The notes under the pieces were generated by a model that was not told the DNA's origin, did no database searches, and saw only the letters and a program-made list of their open reading frames with translations. This document shows, piece by piece, positions 7,142 to 17,852 of a DNA stretch of 64,000 bases. This DNA is from Pseudomonadota bacterium (GTDB taxonomy: Bacteria > Pseudomonadota > Gammaproteobacteria > Steroidobacterales > Steroidobacteraceae). The translations under genes were made by a program, and so were the position numbers. Location: NCBI GenBank assembly GCA_021843755.1, contig JAKBWB010000017.1, positions 30,657 through 94,656 on the forward strand, read 5' to 3'. Numbering within the stretch: the stretch's first letter is position 1; every line of letters begins with the position of its first letter.

Positions 7142-9093
7142 TTCCGGAACTCGGGGAATTCGCGCTCATCCTCGCGTTGCTGCTGGCGGGGCTGCAGGCG
7201 TTGTTCGGCATCGGTGGTCCGGCTTTGCGGCGCGAGCGTTGGGTCGCAGCGGTCAACCCGGCGGTGGCCGGACAGTTCGTGATGGTCGCGACCTCGATGG
7301 GCTGCCTGGTGACGGCCTTCGTGCAGAACAACTTCACGGTACGCTACGTCGCCGAGAACTCCAACTCGCAGCTGCCGTTGTTCTATCGGGTGGCCGGCGT
7401 GTGGGGGGCGCATTCCGGATCGCTGCTGCTGTGGATCTTCCTGCTTGGGTGCTGGACGGTGGCGACAGCGTTCGGCACTGCGCGATTGCCGAAGCAATTT
7501 TCCGCGCGGGTGCTCGGCGTGCTCGGCGCCATCAGTTTCGGCTTTCTGCTGTACACGCTCCTGACCTCCAACCCGTTCATCAGACTCACGACCCCCTGGG
7601 CGGATGGGCTCGGCTTGAACCCGTTGCTGCAGGACCCGGGGCTCGCTGGCCACCCCCCGATGCTCTATACCGGCTACGTTGGCCTGTCGGTTGCGTTTGC
7701 CTTTGCCTGTGCCGCGCTGCTGGAGGGCAAGCTCGATCGCGAGTGGGCGCGCTGGACACGGCCGTGGACGACGGCTGCCTGGGCGTTTCTCACCTGCGGC
7801 ATCGTGTTGGGTAGCTGGTGGGCGTACTATACCCTCGGCTGGGGCGGGTTCTGGTTCTGGGATCCGGTCGAGAACGCCTCGTTCATGCCGTGGCTGATGG
7901 CGACCGCGCTCATCCACTCCCTGGCGGTGACCGAAAAGCGGGGACTGTTCAAGAGTTGGACGGTGCTGCTGGCGGTGCTCGGGTTCTCGCTGAGCTTGAT
8001 CGGCACGTTCCTGGTGCGCTCCGGGATTCTGATCTCGGTACACTCCTTCGCCGTGAGTCCGGGCCGCGGGGTATTTCTACTGACCTTCCTCGTGGTCATG
8101 ATCGGCGCGGCGCTCTCACTCTACGCCTGGCGCGTGCCGCATCTGAAGTCCGAGGCCGGCTTCGAGCTCACCGCGCGCGAATCGTTCCTGCTGTTCAATA
8201 ACATTCTGCTGGTCACCGCCTGCGGCACAGTGTTTGCCGGTGAGATGGCCCCGATCATCTCCCTGGCGCTGGGGCTCGGCAAGCTCTCGGTTGGTCCCCC
8301 GTACTTCAACCCGACCTTCCTGATCTCGATGCTGCCGCTGCTGGCGCTGCTGGCAGTCGGCATTCACGCGCGCTGGAAGCGTGGCGGATTGGGCGGCCAG
8401 GGGCGCACACTGCTGCTGACTCTTGCGGCCGCGGCGCTCGTCGGTTGCGTGACGGCCATCGTGATCTTTCACGGCAGGGGCGTGCTGGCGCCGGTCGGCA
8501 TGACGCTCGGGACGTGGATCATCTTCTCCTCGCTGATCGACCCGATCGAGCGGCTGCGTCGGCGTATCGCCATACCGCGCGCGGTGCTCGGGATGACCAT
8601 CGCGCACATCGCGCTGGGGATCTTCGTGTTCTCGATGACTGCGGTGCAGGGCTTTACGGCCGAGCGCGACGTGGCGCTCGCCAACGGCGCGAGCGCCCGC
8701 GCCGGCGGCTACACCTTTCAGTTCGAGGGCGTCGGTCCGTTGCACGGACGGGACTATGGCGGGTCGATCGCCAAAGTGGTCGTGACACGCGATGGACGGG
8801 CGGTGGCGGTGATGCATCCTGCGACGCGCATGTACTGGGTACAACATACCGTGACGACCAAGTCCGCCGTGCTGTTCCACGACGGGAGCAACATCCTGGT
8901 GGCGCTCGGGCAGAACCTCGGCGATGGCCGCTGGAGCCTGCGGCTGCAGGTGCGCCCGCTGGTCAGCTTCATCTGGATCGCGGCACTCATCATGGCCTTC
9001 GGCGGCCTGCTGGCGATCACGGACCGACGCTACCGCATCGAGCAAGCACGGGCGCAGGAGACGGTTGCGGCGCTCGCCGGAGGCAAGACCTGA
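7138..9093 (+). CDS. ccmF: Heme lyase subunit CcmF
   Basis: Large integral membrane protein (651 residues) that together with CcmH/CcmI ligates heme to apocytochrome c. It shows the family opening MIPELGEFALILALLLAGLQ, external His regions such as GHPPMLYTGYVG, the WWD domain GWGGFWFWDPVENASFMPWL (about residues 236-255), and a long C-terminal periplasmic domain before the last helix. Length is normal and there is no lesion. Translation is coupled to ccmE and ccmG. Confidence 0.96.
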   Translation: MIPELGEFALILALLLAGLQALFGIGGPALRRERWVAAVNPAVAGQFVMVATSMGCLVTAFVQNNFTVRYVAENSNSQLPLFYRVAGVWGAHSGSLLLWIFLLGCWTVATAFGTARLPKQFSARVLGVLGAISFGFLLYTLLTSNPFIRLTTPWADGLGLNPLLQDPGLAGHPPMLYTGYVGLSVAFAFACAALLEGKLDREWARWTRPWTTAAWAFLTCGIVLGSWWAYYTLGWGGFWFWDPVENASFMPWLMATALIHSLAVTEKRGLFKSWTVLLAVLGFSLSLIGTFLVRSGILISVHSFAVSPGRGVFLLTFLVVMIGAALSLYAWRVPHLKSEAGFELTARESFLLFNNILLVTACGTVFAGEMAPIISLALGLGKLSVGPPYFNPTFLISMLPLLALLAVGIHARWKRGGLGGQGRTLLLTLAAAALVGCVTAIVIFHGRGVLAPVGMTLGTWIIFSSLIDPIERLRRRIAIPRAVLGMTIAHIALGIFVFSMTAVQGFTAERDVALANGASARAGGYTFQFEGVGPLHGRDYGGSIAKVVVTRDGRAVAVMHPATRMYWVQHTVTTKSAVLFHDGSNILVALGQNLGDGRWSLRLQVRPLVSFIWIAALIMAFGGLLAITDRRYRIEQARAQETVAALAGGKT

Positions 9094-9635
9094 TGATTCG
9101 TCGTTTCATCCCGCTGCTGGTGTTCGTCGGGGTGGCCGCACTGTTGGCGATGGGCATCATGCAGGCGCCGCGCAAGGACCTGGTGCCTTCGCCGCTGATC
9201 GGAAAGCATGCGCCGAACTTCTCCCTGCCGAGCCTCATGCACCCGCATCGAATGGTCAGTTCCACCCAGTTGATCGGACATTGGTATCTGTTCAACGTCT
9301 GGGGCACCTGGTGCATCTCCTGTCGCCAGGAGTACCCGGAGCTGCTGGCGATCGCGCGCACCGGCATCGTGCCGCTGATCGGCCTCGATTGGAAGGACAC
9401 GCGCGGTGAGGCTTTGGCGTTTCTCAGCACCAAGGGCGATCCCTACCAGCGCATCGCCTTCGATCCGGGCGGCCTGGAGGCGATTCACTGGGGTGTCTAC
9501 GGTGCGCCGGAGACTTTCCTCGTCAATCCGCAAGGCATCATCGTGTACAAGTACATCGGGCCGATCACCCCGCGGGCGTGGACCGAAGACATCCTGCCGC
9601 GCCTGCCGGCCGACACCACCGTGGCGGGCTCGTGA
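9093..9635 (+). CDS. ccmG: Thiol:disulfide oxidoreductase CcmG/DsbE
   Basis: Membrane-tethered periplasmic thioredoxin that keeps the apocytochrome CXXCH cysteines reduced. The 180-residue product has an N-terminal anchor (residues about 5-22), IGKHAPNFSLPSL, the active site GTWCISCRQEYP (Cys74 and Cys77), and the thioredoxin-fold cis-Pro region YGAPETFLV. The dipeptide between the cysteines is Ile-Ser, whereas this family usually has Pro/Val-containing pairs. The start overlaps the ccmF stop by one base (TGATG). Confidence 0.94.
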   Translation: MIRRFIPLLVFVGVAALLAMGIMQAPRKDLVPSPLIGKHAPNFSLPSLMHPHRMVSSTQLIGHWYLFNVWGTWCISCRQEYPELLAIARTGIVPLIGLDWKDTRGEALAFLSTKGDPYQRIAFDPGGLEAIHWGVYGAPETFLVNPQGIIVYKYIGPITPRAWTEDILPRLPADTTVAGS

Positions 9636-10105
9636 TGCGCCTGACACGACTGGCTCTGGCGCTGCTGCCCATCGCGCTGCTGCTCGGTGCGCCGTGGGCG
9701 CGCGCGATCGCACCGACGCAGATGCCGACACCGGCGCTCGAGGCGCGCTACGAGCGGCTCATTCACGGGTTTCGCTGCATGCAGTGTCAGGACGAGTCGC
9801 TCGCCAACTCGCCGGTGAGCCTCGCGGCCGATATGCGCCGGCAGATCCGGCAGATGCTGCTCGCCGGAGACACCGATCGGCAGATCCGCAAGTTCTTCGT
9901 TTCCCGCTATGGCTATTTCATACTCTTCAAGCCGCCGTTCGTATGGAAGACCGCGTGGCTGTGGCTCACGCCGGGCATCCTGCTGCTGGTGGGCGCGGTT
10001 GCCGCCGGCGTGGTCATCCACCGGCGTACGCTGCTGGTGCAGAGCGATCACGAGGAGCCAGATCCTCGCGACGGGTTGACTCGAACCCAGGAGCGCGGCC
10101 GATGA
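9635..10105 (+). CDS. ccmH: Cytochrome c maturation protein CcmH
   Basis: Periplasmic dithiol protein that works with CcmG and CcmF in presenting reduced apocytochrome c. The 156-residue product has a cleavable signal peptide ending ARA/IA, the conserved redox motif RCMQCQDESLANS (Cys48 and Cys51), a three-helix bundle (MRRQIRQMLLAG...QIRKFFVSRYG), and a C-terminal transmembrane helix. This is the short CcmH form; the TPR part is encoded separately by the next gene. It overlaps ccmG by one base and ccmI by 4. Confidence 0.94.
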   Translation: MRLTRLALALLPIALLLGAPWARAIAPTQMPTPALEARYERLIHGFRCMQCQDESLANSPVSLAADMRRQIRQMLLAGDTDRQIRKFFVSRYGYFILFKPPFVWKTAWLWLTPGILLLVGAVAAGVVIHRRTLLVQSDHEEPDPRDGLTRTQERGR

Positions 10106-10773
10106 TCCTATTCATATTCCTCGTGACGCTCCTGATCGCCATCGCGATTGGTTTGGTCGTGGTTCCGCTGATCCGGCCGCTGCGCACGCAGCTGCCGCCG
10201 GCTCGCTGGACGGCGCTGCTGGTCGGTGCGCTGCTTGCAGCGGGCTCGGTCGGTCTGTACCTGAAGTCGAGCAACTGGCCGTGGAAGCGCTACCCGGGGG
10301 TCGCCTCGCCGCGATCCCCCATCATCGCGCTGATCGATCATCTCGATCGCGACCCGAAAGATCTCGATGATTGGCTGAAGCTCGGACGCTCATACATCAT
10401 CGTGCAGGAGTATCCGTTCGCGGTGCGCGCGTTCGCACGTGCGAATCAGGTGGCGGGCGGCCGCAACGCGACAGCGTTGGTGGGTGAGGCCGAGGCGATG
10501 ATCCTGATCCATGATTCTTCGCTCGAAGGGCGCGCCGGACAGCTGATCGACGAGGCACTGGCCATCGACCCGACTTCCCCGCAGGCGCTGTTCTTCGGTG
10601 CCGCCGAAGCCATGCGCCTGGGGGATCTGCGACTGGCGCGGCTGCGCTTCTCAAAATTACTCGCGATGAATCCACCGGCACAGGTCAAGACCATGCTAAA
10701 ACAAGAAATCACCGCGATTGACGCGAAAATAGACCTGAAAGTCGCTGATCCTGCGGGTAAAAAACATAAATGA
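10102..10773 (+). CDS. ccmI: Cytochrome c maturation TPR protein CcmI
   Basis: Apocytochrome c chaperone anchored in the membrane. The 223-residue product has two N-terminal transmembrane helices (MILFIFLVTLLIAIAIGLVV and ARWTALLVGALLAAG) followed by TPR units recognisable at DLDDWLKLGRSYIIVQEYPF and INEALAIDPTSPQAL-like repeats to about residue 200. It ends with a lysine-rich tail. It overlaps the ccmH stop (ATGA) and is the last gene of the ccm operon. A separate ccmI is usual where CcmH is short. Confidence 0.88.
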   Translation: MILFIFLVTLLIAIAIGLVVVPLIRPLRTQLPPARWTALLVGALLAAGSVGLYLKSSNWPWKRYPGVASPRSPIIALIDHLDRDPKDLDDWLKLGRSYIIVQEYPFAVRAFARANQVAGGRNATALVGEAEAMILIHDSSLEGRAGQLIDEALAIDPTSPQALFFGAAEAMRLGDLRLARLRFSKLLAMNPPAQVKTMLKQEITAIDAKIDLKVADPAGKKHK

Positions 10774-10917
10774 ACTCGATGATGAGCGGTGGGGTATCCT
10801 GGGCGAAATCGCTGCAGGAACCCTTTGGGCATCTAAGGGGTCTTATGTTCAGCGGTGGCTCGGTCGCCGCGGGCTTATGCTGAGCCCCATTTCTGTTTCG
10901 ACCAGAGGAGAGAGCCC

Positions 10918-11280
10918 ATGATCCAGCCAGCTCATGAGGGAACCCAGCCCCAGAAGGGCGTCAGCGGCCGTGGATTTGCGTCCATGAGTCAGGAGCGGCA
11001 GCGCCAGATTGCCAGCATGGGTGGCAAGGCGGTACCGGACGGGAAGCGCAGCTTCTCACAAAACCGTCACTTGGCGGCGGAAGCCGGTCGTAAGGGCGGT
11101 CAGAGTGTGCCGGATGAGAAGCGCAGCTTCTCGCAGAACCGGCGTCTGGCGGCGGAAGCCGGTCGTAAGGGCGGTCAGAGTGTGCCGGATGAGAAGCGCA
11201 GCTTCTCGCAGAACCGTCAGTTGGCGGCCGAGGCCGGCCGCAAGGGCGGGCAAGCCAGTCACGCCACCCACCGGGAGTAA
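10918..11280 (+). CDS. KGG-repeat general stress protein (YciG/Con-10 type)
   Basis: A small soluble hydrophilic protein of 120 residues. After an N-terminal GRGFASMSQERQRQIASMGG, the usual opening of KGG proteins, it contains nearly identical repeats of about 25 residues, each running from KGG through SVPDEKRSFSQNR and LAAEAGR to the next KGG. Family members are induced by starvation or desiccation; their biochemical role is unclear. The ATG at 10918 follows a strong Shine-Dalgarno (gaggagag). The repeats are also nearly identical as DNA (75-bp units, about 11040-11260), so copy number may vary between strains. It is a single gene, separate from the ccm and thi operons. Confidence 0.88.
   Translation: MIQPAHEGTQPQKGVSGRGFASMSQERQRQIASMGGKAVPDGKRSFSQNRHLAAEAGRKGGQSVPDEKRSFSQNRRLAAEAGRKGGQSVPDEKRSFSQNRQLAAEAGRKGGQASHATHRE
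11040..11260 (+). repeat. 75-bp in-frame tandem repeat inside the KGG gene
   Basis: About three units starting near gtgccggatgagaagcgcag and ending with gtcgtaagggcggtcagagt. The two central units are almost base-identical, which points to recent duplication or slippage. Confidence 0.75.
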
Positions 11281-11483
11281 GGACGGTGGACCCGCCGTCA
11301 CGCTGAACGGTGACGCCGGGGTCTCGCGGCGGCCCGCGCTCGAGGACTCGAGTGCGAGCAATGGGAAGGCAGAGCGCCGGTGTCCTCGGGGCACGCGGTG
11401 GGAGCACGTTTGTTGCCTTGCTCGGGAACGCCCGCGCGGCGGCGTTGACCCGCGTTGATTCACGTACTATCGTGTGCGCATGA

Positions 11484-11584
11484 CTAGGGGAGCCCCGTCA
11501 AGGGGCTGAGAGGCCGACGGCGCCCGCGGGCGCGGCGCGGCGACCCTTTGAACCTGATCCAGTTTATGCTGGCGTAGGAAAGTT
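11484..11584 (+). promoter_or_regulatory. TPP riboswitch (THI element) upstream of thiC
   Basis: The region contains the conserved halves of the thiamine pyrophosphate aptamer: aggggagccccgtcaagggg followed by ctgagagg, and after a GC-rich variable stem accctttgaacctgatccag and tggcgtaggaaag. It ends about 70 nt before the thiC start. Binding of TPP is expected to shut down the whole thi operon. A possible promoter lies just upstream (ttgacc at 11445, tactat at 11465), with a shorter than ideal spacer. Confidence 0.95.
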
Positions 11585-11633
11585 TCGGCTCTCGCCTTTC
11601 TCGCGCCGGCGACTCTGGGTCTTCTGCGGTTGA

Positions 11634-13454
<1,821 letters not shown>

Positions 13455-14444
13455 GTGGTGCGCGCCACCGTGATCGGCGCCGGTGTCGCCGGACTCGCCT
13501 GCGCCCTGGAGCTCGCCGAGCGGGGTGCGCGCGTGGAAGTGCTCGAGCGCAGCGCCCAGCTCGGCGCAGACTCATGTTCCTGGTTCGCCGGCGGCATGCT
13601 GGCACCGTGGTGCGAGCGCGTCCACGCCCCACCGCTCATCGTAGCGCTCGGGGATGAGGGCTTCGCGTGGTGGGGTGAGAAGTACCCTGCCATGGTGCGA
13701 CGTGGAACTCTGGTTCTGGCGCATGGGCGTGACGGTGCGGAGCTGAACCAATTTGCCCGTCGCACCGAGCATTACGAGTGGCTGGATGCCGAGGGGATTG
13801 CCGCGCTCGAACCTGATCTTGCCGGGCGTTTCGAGCGTGGTCTGTACTTCAAAGGCGAGGCGCACATCGATCCGCGAGCGGCACTCGTGGCGCTCGCCGA
13901 ACGGCTGCGCACGCTCGGCGGCACCATCCGTTTCGCCACCGCAGCGGATTCCGCCGCCGCACAAGATGGCCAGTGTGTGCTCGACTGCACCGGGCTTGCG
14001 GCCCGAAACGTGCTCACGGATCTGCGCGGGGTCAAGGGCGAGATGCTGCATGTGCGCGCACCGGATCTGACTTTGACTCGCCCGGTGCGCGTGCTGCATC
14101 CGCGCACACCGGTGTATGTGGTGCCGCGGGAGGCGGGACACTACATGATCGGCGCGACCATGATCGAGAGTGACCAGGCGAGCCGTATCACTGCCCGCTC
14201 GATGCTGGAGCTGCTTGGGGCGGCCTATGCGTTGCATCCTGCTTTTGGCGAGGGGGAGATCCTCGAGATCGGCACCGGCGTCCGACCCGCCTTCCCCGAC
14301 AACCTGCCACGGCTCGTTCGGCGCGGCGGCACGCTCTACGTGAACGGCCTGTTCCGTCATGGATTTCTGGCCGCTCCAGCCTTGGCGCGCCGTGCCGCGG
14401 CATACGTGCTCGAGGGGCGCGAGGCCCCCGAGGTGATGCAGTGA
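13455..14444 (+). CDS. thiO: Glycine oxidase ThiO
   Basis: FAD-dependent D-amino-acid-oxidase-family enzyme that turns glycine into the dehydroglycine used by ThiG for the thiazole ring. The 329-residue product has an N-terminal Rossmann motif (VIGAGVAGLACALELAERGA), GGMLAPWCE, the dehydrogenase-type HIDPRAALVALAERL, and the C-terminal FAD contact VNGLFRHGFLAAPALA. It starts at a GTG directly after the thiC stop and overlaps thiS by 4 nt. Having thiO rather than thiH implies the oxygen-dependent route to dehydroglycine. Confidence 0.9.
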   Translation: MVRATVIGAGVAGLACALELAERGARVEVLERSAQLGADSCSWFAGGMLAPWCERVHAPPLIVALGDEGFAWWGEKYPAMVRRGTLVLAHGRDGAELNQFARRTEHYEWLDAEGIAALEPDLAGRFERGLYFKGEAHIDPRAALVALAERLRTLGGTIRFATAADSAAAQDGQCVLDCTGLAARNVLTDLRGVKGEMLHVRAPDLTLTRPVRVLHPRTPVYVVPREAGHYMIGATMIESDQASRITARSMLELLGAAYALHPAFGEGEILEIGTGVRPAFPDNLPRLVRRGGTLYVNGLFRHGFLAAPALARRAAAYVLEGREAPEVMQ

Positions 14445-14638
14445 AAGTTCAGGTCAACGGCGAGTGGCGCGAGCTGCGCGCCGCCGACCTCGCCGCTGCG
14501 CTGAGCGAGCTCGGCTTCGAGCACGCCGTTATCGCAACGGCGGTCAACGATGAGTTCGTGCCGGTCGGAGGCCGAGCCACACTCGCCCTGAGTGAGGGCG
14601 ACCGGATCGAAGTGCTGGCGCCGATGCAGGGAGGTTGA
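14441..14638 (+). CDS. thiS: Sulfur carrier protein ThiS
   Basis: A ubiquitin-like 65-residue carrier. The C-terminal Gly-Gly (VLAPMQGG) is adenylated by ThiF and converted to the thiocarboxylate that donates sulfur to the thiazole. The N-terminal VQVNGEWREL and LALSEGDRIEVL are typical beta-grasp segments. Both ends are intact; the last codon before the stop is the essential Gly. It starts within the thiO stop (ATGA-type overlap) and abuts thiG. Confidence 0.95.
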   Translation: MKVQVNGEWRELRAADLAAALSELGFEHAVIATAVNDEFVPVGGRATLALSEGDRIEVLAPMQGG

Positions 14639-15412
14639 ATGCTCGCGCTATACGATGTGCCACTGGGCTCGCGTCTGCTGCTTGGGACGGCACGCTATCC
14701 GTCTCCGGCCGTCCTCGCCGAGGCGGTCAAGGCGAGCGCAACCGAGGTGGTCACCGTGTCCCTGCGGCGCGAGTCTGCGGGCGATCGGGCCGGCCAGGGG
14801 TTCTGGTCGATCGTGCGGGAGCTCGGGGTGCGGGTGTTACCCAACACCGCGGGTTGCCATTCGGTCAAAGAGGCGGTGACGACCGCGCACATGGCTCGCG
14901 AGGTGTTCGGCAGCACCTGGCTGAAGCTCGAAGTGATCGGCGATGGGGACACCCTGCAGCCGGATGTGTTCGCGCTGGTCGAGGCGGCCCGCGTCCTGTG
15001 CGCGGAGGGTTTCGAGGTGTTTCCCTATACCACCGAGGATCCGACCGTCGCCGAGCGGCTGTGTGCGGCGGGCTGCCGGGTGCTGATGCCCTGGGGCTCG
15101 CCCATCGGCTCCGGGCGCGGCCTGAATAACCTGTTCGGCCTTAAGGCGTTGCGAGCGCGCTTCCCGGAGGTGCCGCTGGTCATCGATGCGGGGATCGGTG
15201 TGCCCTCGCACGCGGCCCAGGCTCTCGAGCTCGGTTTCGATGCCGTGCTGATCAATACGGCGATCTCGCAGGCGGCCGACCCGGTGCGCATGGCGCGCGC
15301 GTTCGCGCAGGCGGTCGCCGCCGGACGGCAGGCACATCAGGCCGGACCGATGGAACCGCGCGAGATGGCGGTGCCCTCGACACCGATCGTGGGCACGGCT
15401 CTGCTGCGTTGA
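14639..15412 (+). CDS. thiG: Thiazole synthase ThiG
   Basis: TIM-barrel enzyme that condenses deoxyxylulose 5-phosphate, dehydroglycine and ThiS thiocarboxylate to thiazole phosphate. The 257-residue product contains [26 protein letters not shown], the Schiff-base lysine in [45 protein letters not shown] and [12 protein letters not shown]. All are family signatures. Start directly follows the thiS stop; the stop shares bases with the thiE start. Confidence 0.96.
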   Translation: MLALYDVPLGSRLLLGTARYPSPAVLAEAVKASATEVVTVSLRRESAGDRAGQGFWSIVRELGVRVLPNTAGCHSVKEAVTTAHMAREVFGSTWLKLEVIGDGDTLQPDVFALVEAARVLCAEGFEVFPYTTEDPTVAERLCAAGCRVLMPWGSPIGSGRGLNNLFGLKALRARFPEVPLVIDAGIGVPSHAAQALELGFDAVLINTAISQAADPVRMARAFAQAVAAGRQAHQAGPMEPREMAVPSTPIVGTALLR

Positions 15413-16008
15413 TGCTGGGGCGGGTCTACCCCATCGTCGAGAGCGCCGAGTGGGTCGGCCGATTGCTGCCCTGCGGTGTACGCCTGATACAGCTGCGGAT
15501 CAAGGATCGACCGGAGGCGCTGCGCGCAGAGATTCGTGCGGCCCGCGCGCAGTGCGTACACGCCGGCGCGCAACTGGTGGTCAACGATCACTGGCAGCTC
15601 GCGCTCGAGGAGGGGTGCGATTTCGTTCATCTGGGTCAGAGCGATCTGGATACGGCCGACATCCCGGCGCTGCGCCGTGCCGCGGTGCGTCTCGGGATCA
15701 GCACGCATGACGAGCGGGAACTCGAGCGGGCGATGGCGCTTGAGCCCGACTACCTCGCACTCGGGCCAATTTATCCGACGCTGCTGAAGGCCATGCCATT
15801 CCCACCGCAGGGATTGGCTCGCATCAGGACATGGAAACGGCGCATCGGTGCGCGGCCGCTGGTGGCCATCGGTGGATTGACACTCGAGCGTCTGCCCGGC
15901 GTGCTCGCGGCCGGCGCGGATTCAGCGGCGGTGGTGACGGACATTGTCCGCAATCCCGATCCCGAGGCGCGCATGCGCGCCTGGGTGCGCGTGGGGCAGG
16001 CGGCATGA
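15412..16008 (+). CDS. thiE: Thiamine-phosphate synthase ThiE
   Basis: Couples HMP-PP with thiazole phosphate to give thiamine phosphate. The 198-residue TIM-barrel protein shows LIQLRIKDR, LVVNDHWQLALEEGCDFVHLGQSDLD, ISTHDERELERAMALEPDYLALGPIYPT and AIGGLTLERLPGVLAAGADSAAVV. An ATG at 15412 (TGATG with the thiG stop) is preferred; a TTG one codon upstream is possible. It overlaps thiF by 4 nt. Confidence 0.93.
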   Translation: MLGRVYPIVESAEWVGRLLPCGVRLIQLRIKDRPEALRAEIRAARAQCVHAGAQLVVNDHWQLALEEGCDFVHLGQSDLDTADIPALRRAAVRLGISTHDERELERAMALEPDYLALGPIYPTLLKAMPFPPQGLARIRTWKRRIGARPLVAIGGLTLERLPGVLAAGADSAAVVTDIVRNPDPEARMRAWVRVGQAA

Positions 16009-16973
16009 GTGATCGCTATGTCCGCCAGACTGTTCTGCCTGAGATCGGCCTTCAGGGGCAGGCGCGATTGCGCGCGGCGGCCGTACTGGTCGTCGGGGCC
16101 GGAGGCCTGGGTTGTGCGGTGCTGCAGTATCTGTGTGCCGCGGGTGTCGGCCGGCTGCGGGTGGTGGATCCGGATCGGGTGGATGTGACCAACTTGCATC
16201 GCCAGCCGATCTATCAGATGAGCGATCTCGGGGCGCCCAAGGCCGCCGCGGCGGCCGAACGCCTGATTGCGCTCAACCCGGACGTCGCGATCGAGGCTGC
16301 CATCGAGCGGCTGACCCCGCAGAATGCCGCACATTGGTGCGGATGCGCCGATATCGTGGTCGATGCGGGCGACAGCCTCGCGCTGACGTACATTCTGAGC
16401 GATGAGTGTCGCCGACTCGGCAAGGCGCTGGTCAGCGCCTCGGTACTGGGCCTGTCCGGCTATGCCGGGGTGTTCTGCGGCGGCGGCCCGAGCTATCGCG
16501 CAGTGTTTCCCGAGATGCCGCGGCGAGCCGGCTCGTGCGCGCAGACCGGTGTGCTCGGCAGCGCGGTGGGCGTGCTCGGCACGCTGCAGGCTCATCTGAC
16601 GCTCGCGCAGGTATTGGGGCTCGATCCGCCCGTGCTCAGCCGGCTGGTGACCGTGGACCTCGCCAGGCTGCGATTCGGGGGTTTCTCCTTCTCACGGGTC
16701 GCGGAGCCGCCTGAGCCGCTGCTGCGCTTCATCGCCCCGAGCGAGGTGCGACCGGAGGATGTCGTTGTGGACTTGCGCAGCTGCAGCGAGGCGCCCGTTT
16801 CCCCGTTTCCCGGCGCCCTGCGGCTCGCCGTCGAACAGATGGCCGGTCAGGCGCTGCCGAGCGGGGTGCGCATCGTGTTGTGTTGCCGTTCGGGCATTCG
16901 GGCCTGGCGGGCCGCGCGGTTGCTGCTGGAGCGAGAGGCGCGCGACGTTGCGCTGATCGCGCTTGGGGAGTGA
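16005..16973 (+). CDS. thiF: ThiF-type ThiS adenylyltransferase with C-terminal rhodanese-like segment
   Basis: E1-like enzyme (322 residues) that adenylates ThiS. The N-terminal YVRQTVLPEIGLQGQARL, nucleotide-binding VVGAGGLGCAVLQYL, NLHRQPIY and DAGDSLALTYILSDECRR are typical of the MoeB/ThiF family. The structural zinc cysteines found in many members are missing: the CYRC position reads SYRA and no second CXXC pair is present. The candidate catalytic region SCAQTGVLGSAVGVLG is kept. The C-terminal 80 residues (VVVDLRS...VRIVLCCRSGIRAWRAARLL) resemble a rhodanese domain with CCRSGIRA as the active loop, so adenylation and sulfur transfer may be fused. Confidence 0.88.
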   Translation: MSDRYVRQTVLPEIGLQGQARLRAAAVLVVGAGGLGCAVLQYLCAAGVGRLRVVDPDRVDVTNLHRQPIYQMSDLGAPKAAAAAERLIALNPDVAIEAAIERLTPQNAAHWCGCADIVVDAGDSLALTYILSDECRRLGKALVSASVLGLSGYAGVFCGGGPSYRAVFPEMPRRAGSCAQTGVLGSAVGVLGTLQAHLTLAQVLGLDPPVLSRLVTVDLARLRFGGFSFSRVAEPPEPLLRFIAPSEVRPEDVVVDLRSCSEAPVSPFPGALRLAVEQMAGQALPSGVRIVLCCRSGIRAWRAARLLLEREARDVALIALGE

Positions 16974-17761
16974 CGGTGCCGCGGCCGATCGTGCTGGTGA
17001 TCGCCGGGACGGACAGCAGCGGCGGAGCGGGGCTTTTGCGCGATGCGCGCACGCTCGAGCGGATGGGCGTGGATGTTGCGTGCGCGGTCACGTCCGTGAC
17101 GGCGCAAACCGACGCTGGCGTGCTCAGCGTGCACCCGGTACCGCCGGCGCAAGTGCGTGCACAGATGGTCGCGGCATTGAGTGCGCGGGCCATCGGCGCC
17201 GTCAAGATCGGAATGTTGGGCACGCAGGCCACCATCGAGGCGGTGGCCGAAGTGCTCGAGGAACGTCGTGGGAGCGCGCCCGTGGTACTCGACCCGCTGC
17301 TGTACGCCTCCTCGGGTGCGGCGCTGCTCGAGGTGGCCGGTCTGGCTGCGCTGCGCGCGCGGCTCTTTCCGCTCGCGACGCTCCTCACGCCCAACCTTCC
17401 CGAAGCCGCCTATCTGGCCCGCGGTGGCACCTTCGGAAGCGCGGTGTCGAGTCCGCGGGAAGCTCGCCTCGATTGGGCAAATGCGCTGCTCGCCGAGGGC
17501 CCGCGGGCGATACTGCTGAAGGGCGGGCATGACGAGGGACCCGAAACGAACGACGTGCTGGTGCGTCCCGGGCTCGCGCCGTTGTGGCTCACCGCCGTGC
17601 GACTCGATGTCCGCATGCGTGGCACCGGCTGCGCGCTGGCATCAGCAATCGCGGGGGCACTGGCCTCAGGGGCGGATCTGGTCCAGGCGTGCCGGCGGGG
17701 GCGTGCGCACGTGCGCGAGCTGCTCGGGCAGGCTCGGGCGGATGCCCCGGATTCCTTATGA
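16970..17761 (+). CDS. thiD: HMP/HMP-P kinase ThiD
   Basis: Ribokinase-fold enzyme that phosphorylates HMP and HMP-P to HMP-PP. The 263-residue product has the opening VLVIAGTDSSGGAGLLRDAR, AVTSVTAQTDAGV, KIGMLGTQATI, VVLDPLLYASSG, LLTPNLPEAAYL, ILLKGGH, and the catalytic RGTGCALASAIAGALA near the end (MRGTGC rather than HGTGC). The GTG at 16970 overlaps the thiF stop; a GTG two codons later is an alternative. Last gene of the thi operon. Confidence 0.92.
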   Translation: MTVPRPIVLVIAGTDSSGGAGLLRDARTLERMGVDVACAVTSVTAQTDAGVLSVHPVPPAQVRAQMVAALSARAIGAVKIGMLGTQATIEAVAEVLEERRGSAPVVLDPLLYASSGAALLEVAGLAALRARLFPLATLLTPNLPEAAYLARGGTFGSAVSSPREARLDWANALLAEGPRAILLKGGHDEGPETNDVLVRPGLAPLWLTAVRLDVRMRGTGCALASAIAGALASGADLVQACRRGRAHVRELLGQARADAPDSL

Positions 17762-17852
17762 CCGCGCACATGCCGTACGGTGAACGCCCCAAGACCCTGT
17801 TCCGATAAGGACAATCACCCGCCACGTCTCCGGCGATCCAGCGACCCGCGTT

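Noticed and set aside
11040..11260. CRISPR-like direct repeats
   Set aside because: The 75-bp repeats are in frame inside the KGG stress gene, have no unique spacers, and no cas genes are near.
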